From JAODBQ01 sp047602055 (GTDB taxonomy: Bacteria; Actinomycetota; Acidimicrobiia; Acidimicrobiales; Ilumatobacteraceae), in contig JASGIG010000001.1 of the NCBI GenBank assembly GCA_047602055.1, positions 496,001-560,000 on the forward strand: a DNA stretch of 64,000 nt. The letters are read 5' to 3'. The notes under the pieces were generated by a model, which worked only from the letters and a program-made list of their open reading frames with translations, did no database searches and was not told the DNA's origin. Within the stretch, counting starts at the first letter, position 1; each line of letters opens with the position of its first letter. Made by a program: the position numbers and the translations under genes. This document shows, in pieces, positions 45,976 through 53,987 of this stretch.

Positions 45976-46906
45976 CCGGCGTGACGTTGACCTGCTCGTC
46001 GCCGGACGACGCAACCGGCTGGCGGTCGCGCAACGTCCGCATCCGGCGGATGCCTCGGCGGCGGGCCTTCGGCGTGTGCTCACGCTCCAGGTCGCGTGCC
46101 GCCTGGGCGACGCGCAGGTCGTTGGTGATCACCTCGCCGAAGCGGTCAGGCTCGGCGAGCAGCCAGCTGTGCGAGCCCTCGATGACGGTGCCCTCCACGC
46201 CGGACGCGATGCACAGCGCCTCGAACGACTCGCGCGGGATCACGCCGTCACGCGTCGCCCAGATGATCGAGATCGGCAGGCCCTGGTCGCGCAGATGCTC
46301 CAGCTCGTGACGCAGGTCGGCGCGGCGGGCGAGGTTGGCGACGCGCATCATCGCCCGCGGGTTGCGGATCATGTTCGGGACGAAGTCCTCGGCCATCACC
46401 GGCACGACCTTGGTCGCCTGGCGCAGCGGCCACACGTCCGACGGGAAGTGCAGGCCCCAGTCCCACAGCGGCCGCTCGGCGATGCTGCGCAACGTGTTGC
46501 CCCGCTTCCACGACGAGCCGCCGACGGCGTTGACCAGCACGAGCGAGCGCACCTTGGCCCGGTGCTCGTAGGCGAAGCGCACGGCGACGCCGCCGCCGAA
46601 CGAGTGGCCCATCACCACGGCCGGCTCGGTGATCTCCAACACGCCGAGAAAGTCGTTGACCCACTTGGCGTAGCCGCTGATCGAGAACGAGGAACCCGGC
46701 AGCCCGCCGGTGCCGCCGAAGCCGGGCATCGCCGGGGCGATCACCCGGCACCCCTGGGCGGCGACGGTCTCGATCACGCCGCGGTAGGTGTGGTCGGCGA
46801 GCGCCCAGCCGTGCAGCAGCAGCACCGGCATGCCCTCGCCGGCGACGCTGTACCCAGCAGGACGGCCCTGCACCCACGTGCGCTTGGAGACGACGACCGG
46901 CTTCAT
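45908..46906 (-). CDS. Alpha/beta hydrolase
   Basis: 332 aa. Oxyanion VLLLHGWALADHTY, elbow VVMGHSFGGGVAVRFAY, acid in WATRDGVIP, His in EGSHSWLL. The C-terminal 60 residues (ERAHTP to PGGG region) are basic, then Gly/Pro-rich, and overlap selB on the other strand. Those codons may be poorly conserved. ATG 46906 is 2 bases after the NfeD stop, so it is in one operon with the membrane protease. Confidence 0.87.
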   Translation of the reverse strand: MKPVVVSKRTWVQGRPAGYSVAGEGMPVLLLHGWALADHTYRGVIETVAAQGCRVIAPAMPGFGGTGGLPGSSFSISGYAKWVNDFLGVLEITEPAVVMGHSFGGGVAVRFAYEHRAKVRSLVLVNAVGGSSWKRGNTLRSIAERPLWDWGLHFPSDVWPLRQATKVVPVMAEDFVPNMIRNPRAMMRVANLARRADLRHELEHLRDQGLPISIIWATRDGVIPRESFEALCIASGVEGTVIEGSHSWLLAEPDRFGEVITNDLRVAQAARDLEREHTPKARRRGIRRMRTLRDRQPVASSGDEQVNVTPVRPGRQLAAGADQRPADQPGGG

Positions 46907-46908
46907 CC

Positions 46909-48351
46909 TCAGTCCTGCACCGACCCGGCGTCGTCGGATGGCGCCCGAGCATCGTCCCCGGCGGAACGGCTCGACCGGCGCTCCCGGTAGTCGCGCGCCG
47001 CACCCTCGAGGGGCTCGACCTCCAGGGTGACGCCGTCGATCGCCACCACCCGCAACGCCTCGCCGGTGGCGATCGGCGTCGCCCGGTTGGTCCGCGCCCG
47101 CCAGCGCGCGTCGTTGACCACGGCGACGCCGTCCGGGTCGATCGCCACCGCAGCCTCGCCCTCGTGACCGATCATCCACTCGCGCCCGATCGTCGGCGTG
47201 GCGAAGCGGGTGCGGACCATCGACGGCATGCCGACGATGTACGTCAGCATCACGCCACCGACGGCGACGACGAGCGTGACCCAACCGAGGCGCATGTCGT
47301 TGCCGGCGACCGGCTCGTACAGGAACCACGAGGCGACGATGAACAGCAGGATGCCGACACCCGTCCAGAACCGTGGCACGCCGACCTGGACGTCGACGGC
47401 GAAGGCCAGCATCGCCAGCACCAGCAGGACGATCGCCACCGTCCGCAACGGCAGCTCGGCCAGGCCGTAGCAGCCGAGGATCAGGCACACCGCACCGACG
47501 AAGCCGGCGATGCCGACGCCCGCCGTGAAGAGCTCGAAGATCAGCAGGGCGATGCCGATGACGAACAGCAGGTAGGCCATCGCCGGGCTGGCCACGGTGT
47601 GCATCAGCTGGTTCATCAGCCCGAGGCCGTCGAAGCGCACGAGCGTGCTCGTCGCCTGCGGCTGGCCGTTGTCCTGGAGGACGTCGACGACGGTGTCGAG
47701 GACGACGCCACGGGCCTCCACGCCGTCGAGGGCGAGGACCATGCTGCGCATCGTCGGCACGCCGACGTCGCCCGTGTCGAGCTTCAGCACGCCGGCGGCG
47801 CGGGCCTCCTTGAAGCTCATCGAGCCGTCCCGCAGCGCCCCGGTCGACGCGCCGAAGTCGACGGTCTGGCCGTTGCCGTAGGTGAGTGGGGTGCCGATGT
47901 TGCCGACCCGGCTGCCAGGCACCATCGCGGTGACGTCGGCCACGGCGAACAGCTGCGCCGGCAGGCCGTAGGCGCGCGCCGAGCTGGACGGGCCGACCCA
48001 GATCCCGATCGGGATCGGCGAGTCGGCGACGGCGGTGACCAGACGGCTCATCTCGTCCCGGGAGACGACGGCGCCGGAGCTGTTCATCTGCAGGATCAGC
48101 GCCTGCGCGCCGCGGGCGACGCTGTCGGCGATGCCACGGTGGATCGAGTCGACGACGACCGAGTCGAACAGCCCGGAGACCTGCAGCACGTCGACCGGCC
48201 GCAGGTCGGCGGCGACGGTCGCCGCACCGGTTGCCGCGGCGCTCACCGGCGGTTCCGTGGGCGGTGTCGATGCCGATGCCGGCGCAGCCAGGCCGAGACC
48301 GACGGCCAACACCAGGGCGGCCATGATCAAGGCGATCGCTAGTCTGCGCAC
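46909..48351 (-). CDS. NfeD/SppA-like membrane serine protease (long form)
   Basis: 480 aa from GTG 48351 (SD GGAGG). Signal peptide 1-27 (LAIALIMAALVLAVGLGLAA). ClpP/SppA-like domain about 50-245 with LQMNSSGAVVSRDEM and WVGPSSSARAYGLPAQ (nucleophile Ser). Four or more membrane helices follow at about 255-385, then an OB-fold NfeD domain (GEAAVAIDPDGVAVVNDARW). Long NfeD proteins process partners such as stomatins at the membrane. The start codon is only 2 bases from the divergent arsA-like gene and its ribosome site lies within that gene's first codons. Confidence 0.9.
   Translation of the reverse strand: MRRLAIALIMAALVLAVGLGLAAPASASTPPTEPPVSAAATGAATVAADLRPVDVLQVSGLFDSVVVDSIHRGIADSVARGAQALILQMNSSGAVVSRDEMSRLVTAVADSPIPIGIWVGPSSSARAYGLPAQLFAVADVTAMVPGSRVGNIGTPLTYGNGQTVDFGASTGALRDGSMSFKEARAAGVLKLDTGDVGVPTMRSMVLALDGVEARGVVLDTVVDVLQDNGQPQATSTLVRFDGLGLMNQLMHTVASPAMAYLLFVIGIALLIFELFTAGVGIAGFVGAVCLILGCYGLAELPLRTVAIVLLVLAMLAFAVDVQVGVPRFWTGVGILLFIVASWFLYEPVAGNDMRLGWVTLVVAVGGVMLTYIVGMPSMVRTRFATPTIGREWMIGHEGEAAVAIDPDGVAVVNDARWRARTNRATPIATGEALRVVAIDGVTLEVEPLEGAARDYRERRSSRSAGDDARAPSDDAGSVQD
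48340..48345 (+). promoter_or_regulatory. -10 hexamer TAGTCT of the ArsA operon
   Basis: TAGTCT is inside the first codons of the divergent nfeD gene and 8 nt before ATG 48354. With divergent starts 2 bp apart, a leaderless promoter is the only layout that fits. Confidence 0.5.
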
Positions 48352-48353
48352 AA

Positions 48354-49229
48354 ATGCCTCCGAAGAGCGTCGATCCGCTGCATTTCCTCTCCGCTGCCCG
48401 CCTGACAGTGGTCGCCGGCAAGGGTGGTGTCGGCAAGACCACGGTAACCGCCGTGTTGGCGCGCGCGGCAGTGCGCCGCGGGCTGCGCACGCTCGTCCTG
48501 GAGCTGGACGGCAAGCCGGCGCTGCACGAGCTGGTCGGCGACGTGCCCTGCCAGACGATCACCGCCGCCGATTCGCTGGCCGAATACCTCGACACGCACG
48601 GGTTGAAGCGGGTGTCCAAACGGCTGATCAGCAGCGGGGTGATCGACGTCGTCGCCACCGCCGCGCCAGGGATCGACGACATCGTCGTGCTCGGCAAGGT
48701 CAAGCAGATGGAGCGCAGCGACGACTGGGACGTCGTCCTCGTCGACGGCCCGGCCGCCGGCCATGCGATCTCGATGTTGCGCGCCGCCGGGGGCATCCTC
48801 GCCTCGGTGCGTGGCGGGCCGCTGCGCACCCAGGCTCACGAGGTGGCGGCGATGCTCGCCGACCCCGAGCGCACCCAGGTGCTGCTGGTCAGCCTGCCGG
48901 AGACGACGCCGATCAACGAGCTGGTGGAGACGGCCTACGCGCTGGAGGACCAGACCGGCGTGGGTCTCGGCCCCGTCGTGGTCAACGCCGTCGACGAGGG
49001 CGCTGACCTCGACGAGGATGCCGCGCCGGCGGGTTCGGCGCTGCGCGCCGCCGCCGAGTTCCGCAACGCCCGCCGCCGCCTGCAGCGCGACGAGTGCGCC
49101 CGCCTGGCCGTCGAGCTGGCGTTGGAGCAGCTGCACCTGCCGGCGTTCGCCGGCTCCGAGCTGGACGCCGCGGCCATCGACGAGCTGGCCAGCAGGCTCG
49201 ACGTGCCGGTGCCCGTGGGGCTGGCGTGA
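48354..49229 (+). CDS. ArsA/Get3-family ATPase, first of a pair
   Basis: 291 aa. Deviant Walker A KGGVGKTT (23-30) with the signature Lys of the ParA/ArsA class. Switch-like LVDGPAAGHAISML, and LETTPINELVETAYAL-type region (PETTPINELVETAY). It corresponds to the shorter partner of the paired actinobacterial ArsA homologues (the Rv3679/Rv3680 arrangement) that form a heterodimer. In mycobacteria such pairs have been linked to tolerance of toxic metabolites and cell-envelope stress; the role here is inferred. The stop overlaps a small ORF as GTGA. Confidence 0.88.
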   Translation: MPPKSVDPLHFLSAARLTVVAGKGGVGKTTVTAVLARAAVRRGLRTLVLELDGKPALHELVGDVPCQTITAADSLAEYLDTHGLKRVSKRLISSGVIDVVATAAPGIDDIVVLGKVKQMERSDDWDVVLVDGPAAGHAISMLRAAGGILASVRGGPLRTQAHEVAAMLADPERTQVLLVSLPETTPINELVETAYALEDQTGVGLGPVVVNAVDEGADLDEDAAPAGSALRAAAEFRNARRRLQRDECARLAVELALEQLHLPAFAGSELDAAAIDELASRLDVPVPVGLA

Positions 49230-49333
49230 CCGTGCTCGACCGGTGGGCTGTGCCCCCGCACCCCATCATCGCCCGGCTCCCCGGCAGTCGCGCGGTGGAC
49301 CGGGGGCTGCGCATGACCGCGGCGACGACGTGA
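49226..49333 (+). CDS. Small protein (35 aa) coupled between two ArsA ATPases
   Basis: GTG 49226 overlaps the first ATPase stop as GTGA, and its own TGA (49331-49333) overlaps the second ATPase start as GTGA. The ORF exactly fills the gap between them. The peptide begins VTVLDRWAVPPHPIIARLPG and ends with Arg-rich then Thr/Ala residues; no helix or motif is evident. The double overlap is unlikely by chance and suggests a translated peptide, or a device to couple the two ATPases. Confidence 0.5.
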   Translation: MTVLDRWAVPPHPIIARLPGSRAVDRGLRMTAATT

Positions 49334-50409
49334 GCGCGCTCGCCGAAGCGGTGGCCACGGCGGAGGTCGTCGTGTGCTGCGGGACCGGCGGGGTCGGCAA
49401 GACGACGACGTCCGCGGCGCTCGGCCTGCAGGCGGCCTCGATCGGCCGGCGGGCAGTGGTCGTGACGATCGACCCGGCCAAGCGGCTGGCCGACGCCCTC
49501 GGCGTGCCGGGCGGGCTCGGCAACGATCCGGTGCGCCTGCCGATCGAGACGGCCGGCGGCGGCGAGCTGTGGGCGCTGATGCTCGATACGGCGACGACGT
49601 TCGACGGCCTCGTCGCCGCCAACGCCGCCAACCCGCAACAGGCCGAGCGGATCCTCGGCAACGCGTTCTACCGCAACGTTGCCGGCTCGTTCAGCGGCAC
49701 CCAGGACTACATGGCCGCCGAGCGGCTGCACGCCCTGCACGGCGACGATCGCTTCGATGTCGTCATCGTCGACACCCCACCGACGCGCAACGCCCTCGAC
49801 TTCCTCGACGCGCCGGGCGTGATCACCCGCTTCCTCGACCACCCGCTGTTCAAGATGATGATGCTGCCCACCCGGCGCGGGCTGCGGATGCTCAACCTCG
49901 CCACCCAGCCGGTCCTGCGCTCGATCGGCCGGGTGGTCGGCGGCGACGTGCTCGCCGACGCGATCGCCTTCTTCCAGGCCTTCGACGGGATGGAGACCGG
50001 CTTCCGCCGCCGCGCCGACGAGGTGCTGGCCCTGCTGCGCAGCGACGTCACCCACTACGTGCTCGTCGCCTCGCCGCGCGGCGACACCGTCGACGAGGCC
50101 GCGTACTTCGCCGAGCGGCTGCGCGCCGCCGGCCTCGACGTGGACGCGCTGATCGTCAACCGTTCGACGCCGACGTTCGGCGAGCTGCCCGAGCGCCGCC
50201 CCCGCTCGGCGGCCGCGGCAGCGCTGTACGACAACCTCGTCGAGCTGCACGCCGCGTCCGCCCAGGAGCACCGCCACCTCGCCGCCCTGCTCGACGAGCT
50301 GTGCCTCGATCCCGACGAAGCGACCGTGTGGGTGCCCCTGCTGGCCGGCGACGTCCACGACCTCGACGGCCTCTCGACGATCCGAGCGTTGTTGTTCGGT
50401 CGGGCCTGA
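49330..50409 (+). CDS. ArsA/Get3-family ATPase, second of a pair
   Basis: 359 aa from GTG 49330. P-loop CCGTGGVGKTTTSAAL, DPAKRLADALG (switch), VDTPPTRNALDFLDAP (Walker B/switch II), plus a hydrophobic-helix region FLDHPLFKMMMLPTRRGLRM typical of the larger member. It lacks the Get3 zinc CxxC. It is expected to dimerise with the first ATPase. Downstream lies an HPR fragment and then a receiver-domain gene with its own promoter. Confidence 0.9.
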   Translation: MSALAEAVATAEVVVCCGTGGVGKTTTSAALGLQAASIGRRAVVVTIDPAKRLADALGVPGGLGNDPVRLPIETAGGGELWALMLDTATTFDGLVAANAANPQQAERILGNAFYRNVAGSFSGTQDYMAAERLHALHGDDRFDVVIVDTPPTRNALDFLDAPGVITRFLDHPLFKMMMLPTRRGLRMLNLATQPVLRSIGRVVGGDVLADAIAFFQAFDGMETGFRRRADEVLALLRSDVTHYVLVASPRGDTVDEAAYFAERLRAAGLDVDALIVNRSTPTFGELPERRPRSAAAAALYDNLVELHAASAQEHRHLAALLDELCLDPDEATVWVPLLAGDVHDLDGLSTIRALLFGRA

Positions 50410-50421
50410 CGGCCCCGTTCA

Positions 50422-50457
50422 CGTTCGAGCTCCGGTCGCGGCAAAGCCGCTGATCGT
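50422..50457 (+). repeat. HPR hairpin unit, copy 6 (short form)
   Basis: GTTCGAGCTCCGGTC, then GCGGC-AAA-GCCGC (50438-50450). The hairpin arms differ from GCAGC/GCTGC in a compensating way. The long block is absent, showing that the hairpin unit can stand alone. Confidence 0.7.
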
Positions 50458-50482
50458 TGGGCACTCAGGCGGCGCAAGCAAC

Positions 50483-50488
50483 TAACGT
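50483..50488 (+). promoter_or_regulatory. -10 hexamer TAACGT of the receiver-domain gene
   Basis: TAACGT, 7 nt, then GTG 50496. It sets the start of this gene. Confidence 0.5.
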
Positions 50489-50495
50489 CCACGGC

Positions 50496-50957
50496 GTGCA
50501 CATCCTGATCGGCACCGATGCCGACTACGTGGTCAACGAGGTCAAGGCCGCGCTCGGCGGGCCGGGCGTGTCGTTCACGGTGTGCCGCAACGGGCGGGCG
50601 GTCACCGACGCCGTGCTCGCCCGGCACCCCGACCTCGCCGTGCTCGACCTGCAGATCGGCTCGATGGGCGCGATGGCCGTGTGCATGGCCCTGCGTCTCG
50701 ACGAGAGCGCCGGGCGGATGCCGCACGTCGACGTGCTGATGCTGCTCGACCGGCGCGCCGACGTCCATCTCGCCAAGCGTTGCGGTGCTGAGGAGTGGCT
50801 GATCAAGCCGATCGACGCGCTGACGCTCAAGCGCGCCGCCCGGCGGGTGATGGGCATCGCCGAGACGGCGCGTCGGCTCGTCGCCGTCCCCGCCGAACCC
50901 GTCGAGGTGATCGAGGACGACCTCGTGGCGGAGGAAGTCGCCGACCCTGCGGGATAG
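50496..50957 (+). CDS. Stand-alone response-regulator receiver-like protein
   Basis: 153 aa from GTG 50496. Receiver-fold pattern: VHILIGTDADYVVNEVKAAL, the phospho-Asp position in LAVLDLQIGSMGAM, and the conserved Lys in WLIKPIDALTLKRAA. The Thr/Ser switch position (MLLDRRAD) is not conserved, so activation may differ. An acidic tail (EVIEDDLVAEEVAD) follows and no output domain is present. The stop codon TAG is part of a TAGCAT hexamer that may serve tRNA-Pro downstream. Confidence 0.82.
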   Translation: MHILIGTDADYVVNEVKAALGGPGVSFTVCRNGRAVTDAVLARHPDLAVLDLQIGSMGAMAVCMALRLDESAGRMPHVDVLMLLDRRADVHLAKRCGAEEWLIKPIDALTLKRAARRVMGIAETARRLVAVPAEPVEVIEDDLVAEEVADPAG

Positions 50958-50994
50958 CATCGCACACGCTGTTGCCCGGCTCGCCGGGACACCG

Positions 50995-51072
50995 CGGGGT
51001 GTAGCGCAGCTTGGTTAGCGCGCCACGTTCGGGACGTGGAGGCCGGGAGTTCAAATCTCCCCACCCCGACCA
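50995..51072 (+). tRNA. tRNA-Pro (CGG anticodon)
   Basis: 78 nt including CCA. The acceptor stem CGGGGTG pairs with CACCCCG. The anticodon stem is CCACG/CGTGG around the loop TTCGGGA, so the anticodon is CGG (codon CCG). The T arm contains GTTCAAATC. The D arm is GCGCAGCTTGGTTAGCGC. Confidence 0.97.
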
Positions 51073-51127
51073 GCATGGTCGGCGCGCGGTGGGCGCGCCG
51101 GGTTGCTGTCACACCTCGTGGACACTC

Positions 51128-52435
51128 ATGGATGACCGCCAAGTCGACGGCCTCGTCGCCGTCGCCGTCGACCACATCGCCGACCTCGTGGTGCTCGTCG
51201 ACGAGACCGGAGTGATCCGCTGGGCCAACGCCCGCAGCGTGGACGTGCTCGGCGTCACGCTGGCCGAGTGGCGTGGCCGGCCGGTACTCGAGCTCGTACA
51301 CCCTGACGACGTGCCCCTGGGGTTGGAGCTGCTCGTCTCGGCCCGCGCCACCGGTGGGGGGATCAAGGAGCCGGTCACGTTCCGGGTCCGTGGCATCGAC
51401 GGCTGGGTGACGCTGGAGGTGGTCGTCAGCAACGTCGAGCTGGACGGCGGTGAGCTGGCGATGGTCTTCTCGGCCCGCCCGACGGCGCCGCGCCGCGACG
51501 GCGCGGCGATCGTCAGCGAGGCCGGCGAGCGCCTGTCGAGGATGTTCGAGGACGCGGCGATCGGGATGGCCCAGGTCGGCCTGCGCGGGCGGTTGCTGCG
51601 GGTCAATCCGGCGTTCGCCGAGCTGCTCGGCTCGACGAAGGACGGTCTCGTCGGGCATGAGCTGATGGATCTCGTCCACGGCGAGGACCTCGCCGCCGTC
51701 GGCGACGTGTTCAACCGCGTCGCCGCCGGGACGCAGCGCGTCGGTCGGGCGTCGTCGCGGCTGGTCGGCGCCGGGCGCGAGACCGTCCACGCCGAGCTGA
51801 CCGTGTCACTGGTCGACGATCGCACCGGTGCGCCGATGTACTGCGCGATGCAGGTCGTCGACGTCACCGCGCTCAAGGAGGCCGAGAGCGAGCTGCTGCA
51901 CCGCTCGACGCACGATCCACTGACCGGCCTCGTCAACCGGCCCCAGCTGTTCCACCTCCTCGACCAGGCGTTGACCCGGGCCGCCCGGCGCCAGGAGAAG
52001 GTCGCCGTGCTGTTCGTCGACCTCGACGGGTTCAAGGCGGTCAACGACACCCACGGCCATGCTGCCGGCGACGAGCTGATCTGCGCCGTCGGCGAACGGC
52101 TGACGCGCACGGTGCGCCGCGGCGACATCGTCGCCCGGATCGGTGGCGACGAGTTCGTGGTGATGTGCGAGCAGATCGTCCATCCCGACGAAGCCGCCGA
52201 GCTGGCCGACCGGCTGATCGACGAGCTCCGCAAGCCGTTCGAGATCGCGGCCGGTGTCGTGCACATCGGTGCCAGCGTCGGCCTGGCCTGCGAACCGGCG
52301 ATGCTGGCCGGCGCGAACGAGCTGATCCGCAACGCCGACGCCGCGCTGTACCAGGCCAAGCGCAGCGGCCGCGGCCGAACCCACCGCCACGAGCGCGGTC
52401 CCCACGCGAACCCCGAGGCTCAGCGGACAGTGTGA
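51128..52435 (+). CDS. PAS-PAS-GGDEF diguanylate cyclase
   Basis: 435 aa. PAS 1 about 10-125 (LVVLVDETGVIRWANARSVD), PAS 2 about 140-260 (DAAIGMAQVGLRGRLLRVNP), then a GGDEF domain beginning STHDPLTGLVNRPQLF. The active site is RIGGDEFVVM, and an inhibitory I-site RRGD lies 5 residues upstream, so feedback by c-di-GMP is likely. No membrane segment: a cytoplasmic sensor. No EAL domain. It overlaps the convergent polysaccharide gene by 16 bases. It may be read from the tRNA-Pro promoter; no hexamer lies near ATG 51128. Confidence 0.92.
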   Translation: MDDRQVDGLVAVAVDHIADLVVLVDETGVIRWANARSVDVLGVTLAEWRGRPVLELVHPDDVPLGLELLVSARATGGGIKEPVTFRVRGIDGWVTLEVVVSNVELDGGELAMVFSARPTAPRRDGAAIVSEAGERLSRMFEDAAIGMAQVGLRGRLLRVNPAFAELLGSTKDGLVGHELMDLVHGEDLAAVGDVFNRVAAGTQRVGRASSRLVGAGRETVHAELTVSLVDDRTGAPMYCAMQVVDVTALKEAESELLHRSTHDPLTGLVNRPQLFHLLDQALTRAARRQEKVAVLFVDLDGFKAVNDTHGHAAGDELICAVGERLTRTVRRGDIVARIGGDEFVVMCEQIVHPDEAAELADRLIDELRKPFEIAAGVVHIGASVGLACEPAMLAGANELIRNADAALYQAKRSGRGRTHRHERGPHANPEAQRTV

Positions 52436-53910
52436 CGGTCGCCGAAGACGCTCGGGACCGTCATCAGCATGATCCAGACGTCGAGCCAGAACGACTGGCG
52501 GGCGATGTACTCGACGTCGAGGGCGACGCGGCGCTGCACGTCGGCGGCGTCGTGCAGCGGGCCACGCGAGCCGTGGATCGCCGCCCACCCGGTCATCCCC
52601 GGCTTCATCCGGTGGCGGTGGGCGTACTCGGCGACGAGCAGCGCCGACTCGACCTCACCGGTCTTCATCCCGATCGCATGCGGGCGCGGCCCAACCAGCG
52701 ACATCTCGCCGCGGACGACGTTGAGCAGCTGCGGCACCTCGTCGAGGCTGGTCGAGCGCAGCAGCCGGCCGATCCGGGTGACCCGCTGATCGTTCGCCGT
52801 CACCTGCTGCTCGGCGCGGGCATCGGTGGCCTCGGTGCGCATCGTGCGGAACTTCCACACGACGATCTCCTCGTTGTTGAACCCGTGCCGGCGCTGGCGG
52901 AAGAACACCGGCCCACGGCTGTCGAGCTTGATCAACACGGCGACGACGGCGAGGACCGGCGCGAGCAGGACGAGCATCGGGACGCCGATCAGCAGGTCCT
53001 GGAGCCGCTTGGCGAACGCCTTGCGCTCCAGGTCGGCGGCGCCGCCCGTCAACGGCGCCAGCGGCGACTCGTCGAGCCGCTCGATCGCCGTGGCCCGCGC
53101 CGCCGAGCCGTCCGGCTGGACGACGAGGGTCACCTCGTTCGGCAGGATCGCCAGGCGAGCGGCGATCTCGCGCACGCGGCGTGTGGCCTCGGGGTCGACG
53201 GCGACGACGATCAGATCGACGAACGGCGTGATCCGGTGGGTGAGCAGCGCGTCGACGTCGCCGAGGACGGGGACGCCGAGCACCGCCGCGGGTGCCCGGG
53301 CGAGGCGGTCGTCGAAGACGCCGACGACGTTGACGTGGCGCCGGTGCAGCGCCTCGGCGATCAGCGCCTCGGCGTGCTCGGTGGCACCGACGACCACGAC
53401 GTTCGGGATCAGCCAACCGGTGGTCCGCCAGCGGTGGACCCGCCACCACCACACCGTGTGGGTGACGAGCATCGCCGCGGTGGCGACGGCCACCCAGGCC
53501 GCAGCGGTCGTCAGCTGCGGTCCATGGCGGCCGACCAGCCAATCGACGACGATCGTCACGCCGACGGCGACGATCCCGGCGAGCAGCACCCGGGCGACGT
53601 GCACCGCCCACCGCTCGTGGCGGGCGAAGCGGTACAGGCTGAGCGAGCGCAACGCCCTGGCGAGGACACGGGCGCCGACGACCATCGGCAGCACCGTGCC
53701 GACCGTGGTGTCCAGCGTCCCCCGGATGGGGTCGACGCTCGCTGCGGCGACGACGGTGAGGACCACGAGCACGGCGACGTCGACGGCCCGGAACACGTGC
53801 GAGGCAAGGCGCTTGCTGCGATTGGCGCGGGCGCTGACCAGCCGGCGCGGCCGCATCGGCCCGCGCCGGGAAGCGGCATCCACCGCCGTGTCGTTCGCCA
53901 ACACCGTCAT
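52420..53910 (-). CDS. Polyprenyl-phosphate sugar-1-phosphate transferase (exopolysaccharide initiation)
   Basis: 496 aa, SD GGGAGGG. Four or five membrane helices up to about residue 150, a Rossmann-like CoA-binding region (LIPNVVVVGATEHAEALIAE), a further helix, then the sugar-transferase domain: KRLQDLLIGVPMLVLLAPVL, GPVFFRQRRHGFNNEEIVVW, KFRTMR, STSLDEVPQLLNVVRGEMSL, VGPRPH, KPGMTGWAAIHG. It adds the first sugar-phosphate to undecaprenyl phosphate. Placed between a diguanylate cyclase and a surface acyltransferase, it fits c-di-GMP-linked polysaccharide production. Confidence 0.93.
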   Translation of the reverse strand: MTVLANDTAVDAASRRGPMRPRRLVSARANRSKRLASHVFRAVDVAVLVVLTVVAAASVDPIRGTLDTTVGTVLPMVVGARVLARALRSLSLYRFARHERWAVHVARVLLAGIVAVGVTIVVDWLVGRHGPQLTTAAAWVAVATAAMLVTHTVWWWRVHRWRTTGWLIPNVVVVGATEHAEALIAEALHRRHVNVVGVFDDRLARAPAAVLGVPVLGDVDALLTHRITPFVDLIVVAVDPEATRRVREIAARLAILPNEVTLVVQPDGSAARATAIERLDESPLAPLTGGAADLERKAFAKRLQDLLIGVPMLVLLAPVLAVVAVLIKLDSRGPVFFRQRRHGFNNEEIVVWKFRTMRTEATDARAEQQVTANDQRVTRIGRLLRSTSLDEVPQLLNVVRGEMSLVGPRPHAIGMKTGEVESALLVAEYAHRHRMKPGMTGWAAIHGSRGPLHDAADVQRRVALDVEYIARQSFWLDVWIMLMTVPSVFGDRHTVR

Positions 53911-53987
53911 CGTCTGGTCGCCCTCCCGCGTCGCCGCGCAGAGTGTAGGTGAGGACGCGCTCTGTCGGCCGGGGCGCCGGGCCGGCC

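Noticed and set aside
6739..50457. HPR elements as insertion sequences or MITEs
   Set aside because: No terminal inverted repeats or target-site duplications could be recognised around the copies, and no transposase gene is in the window.
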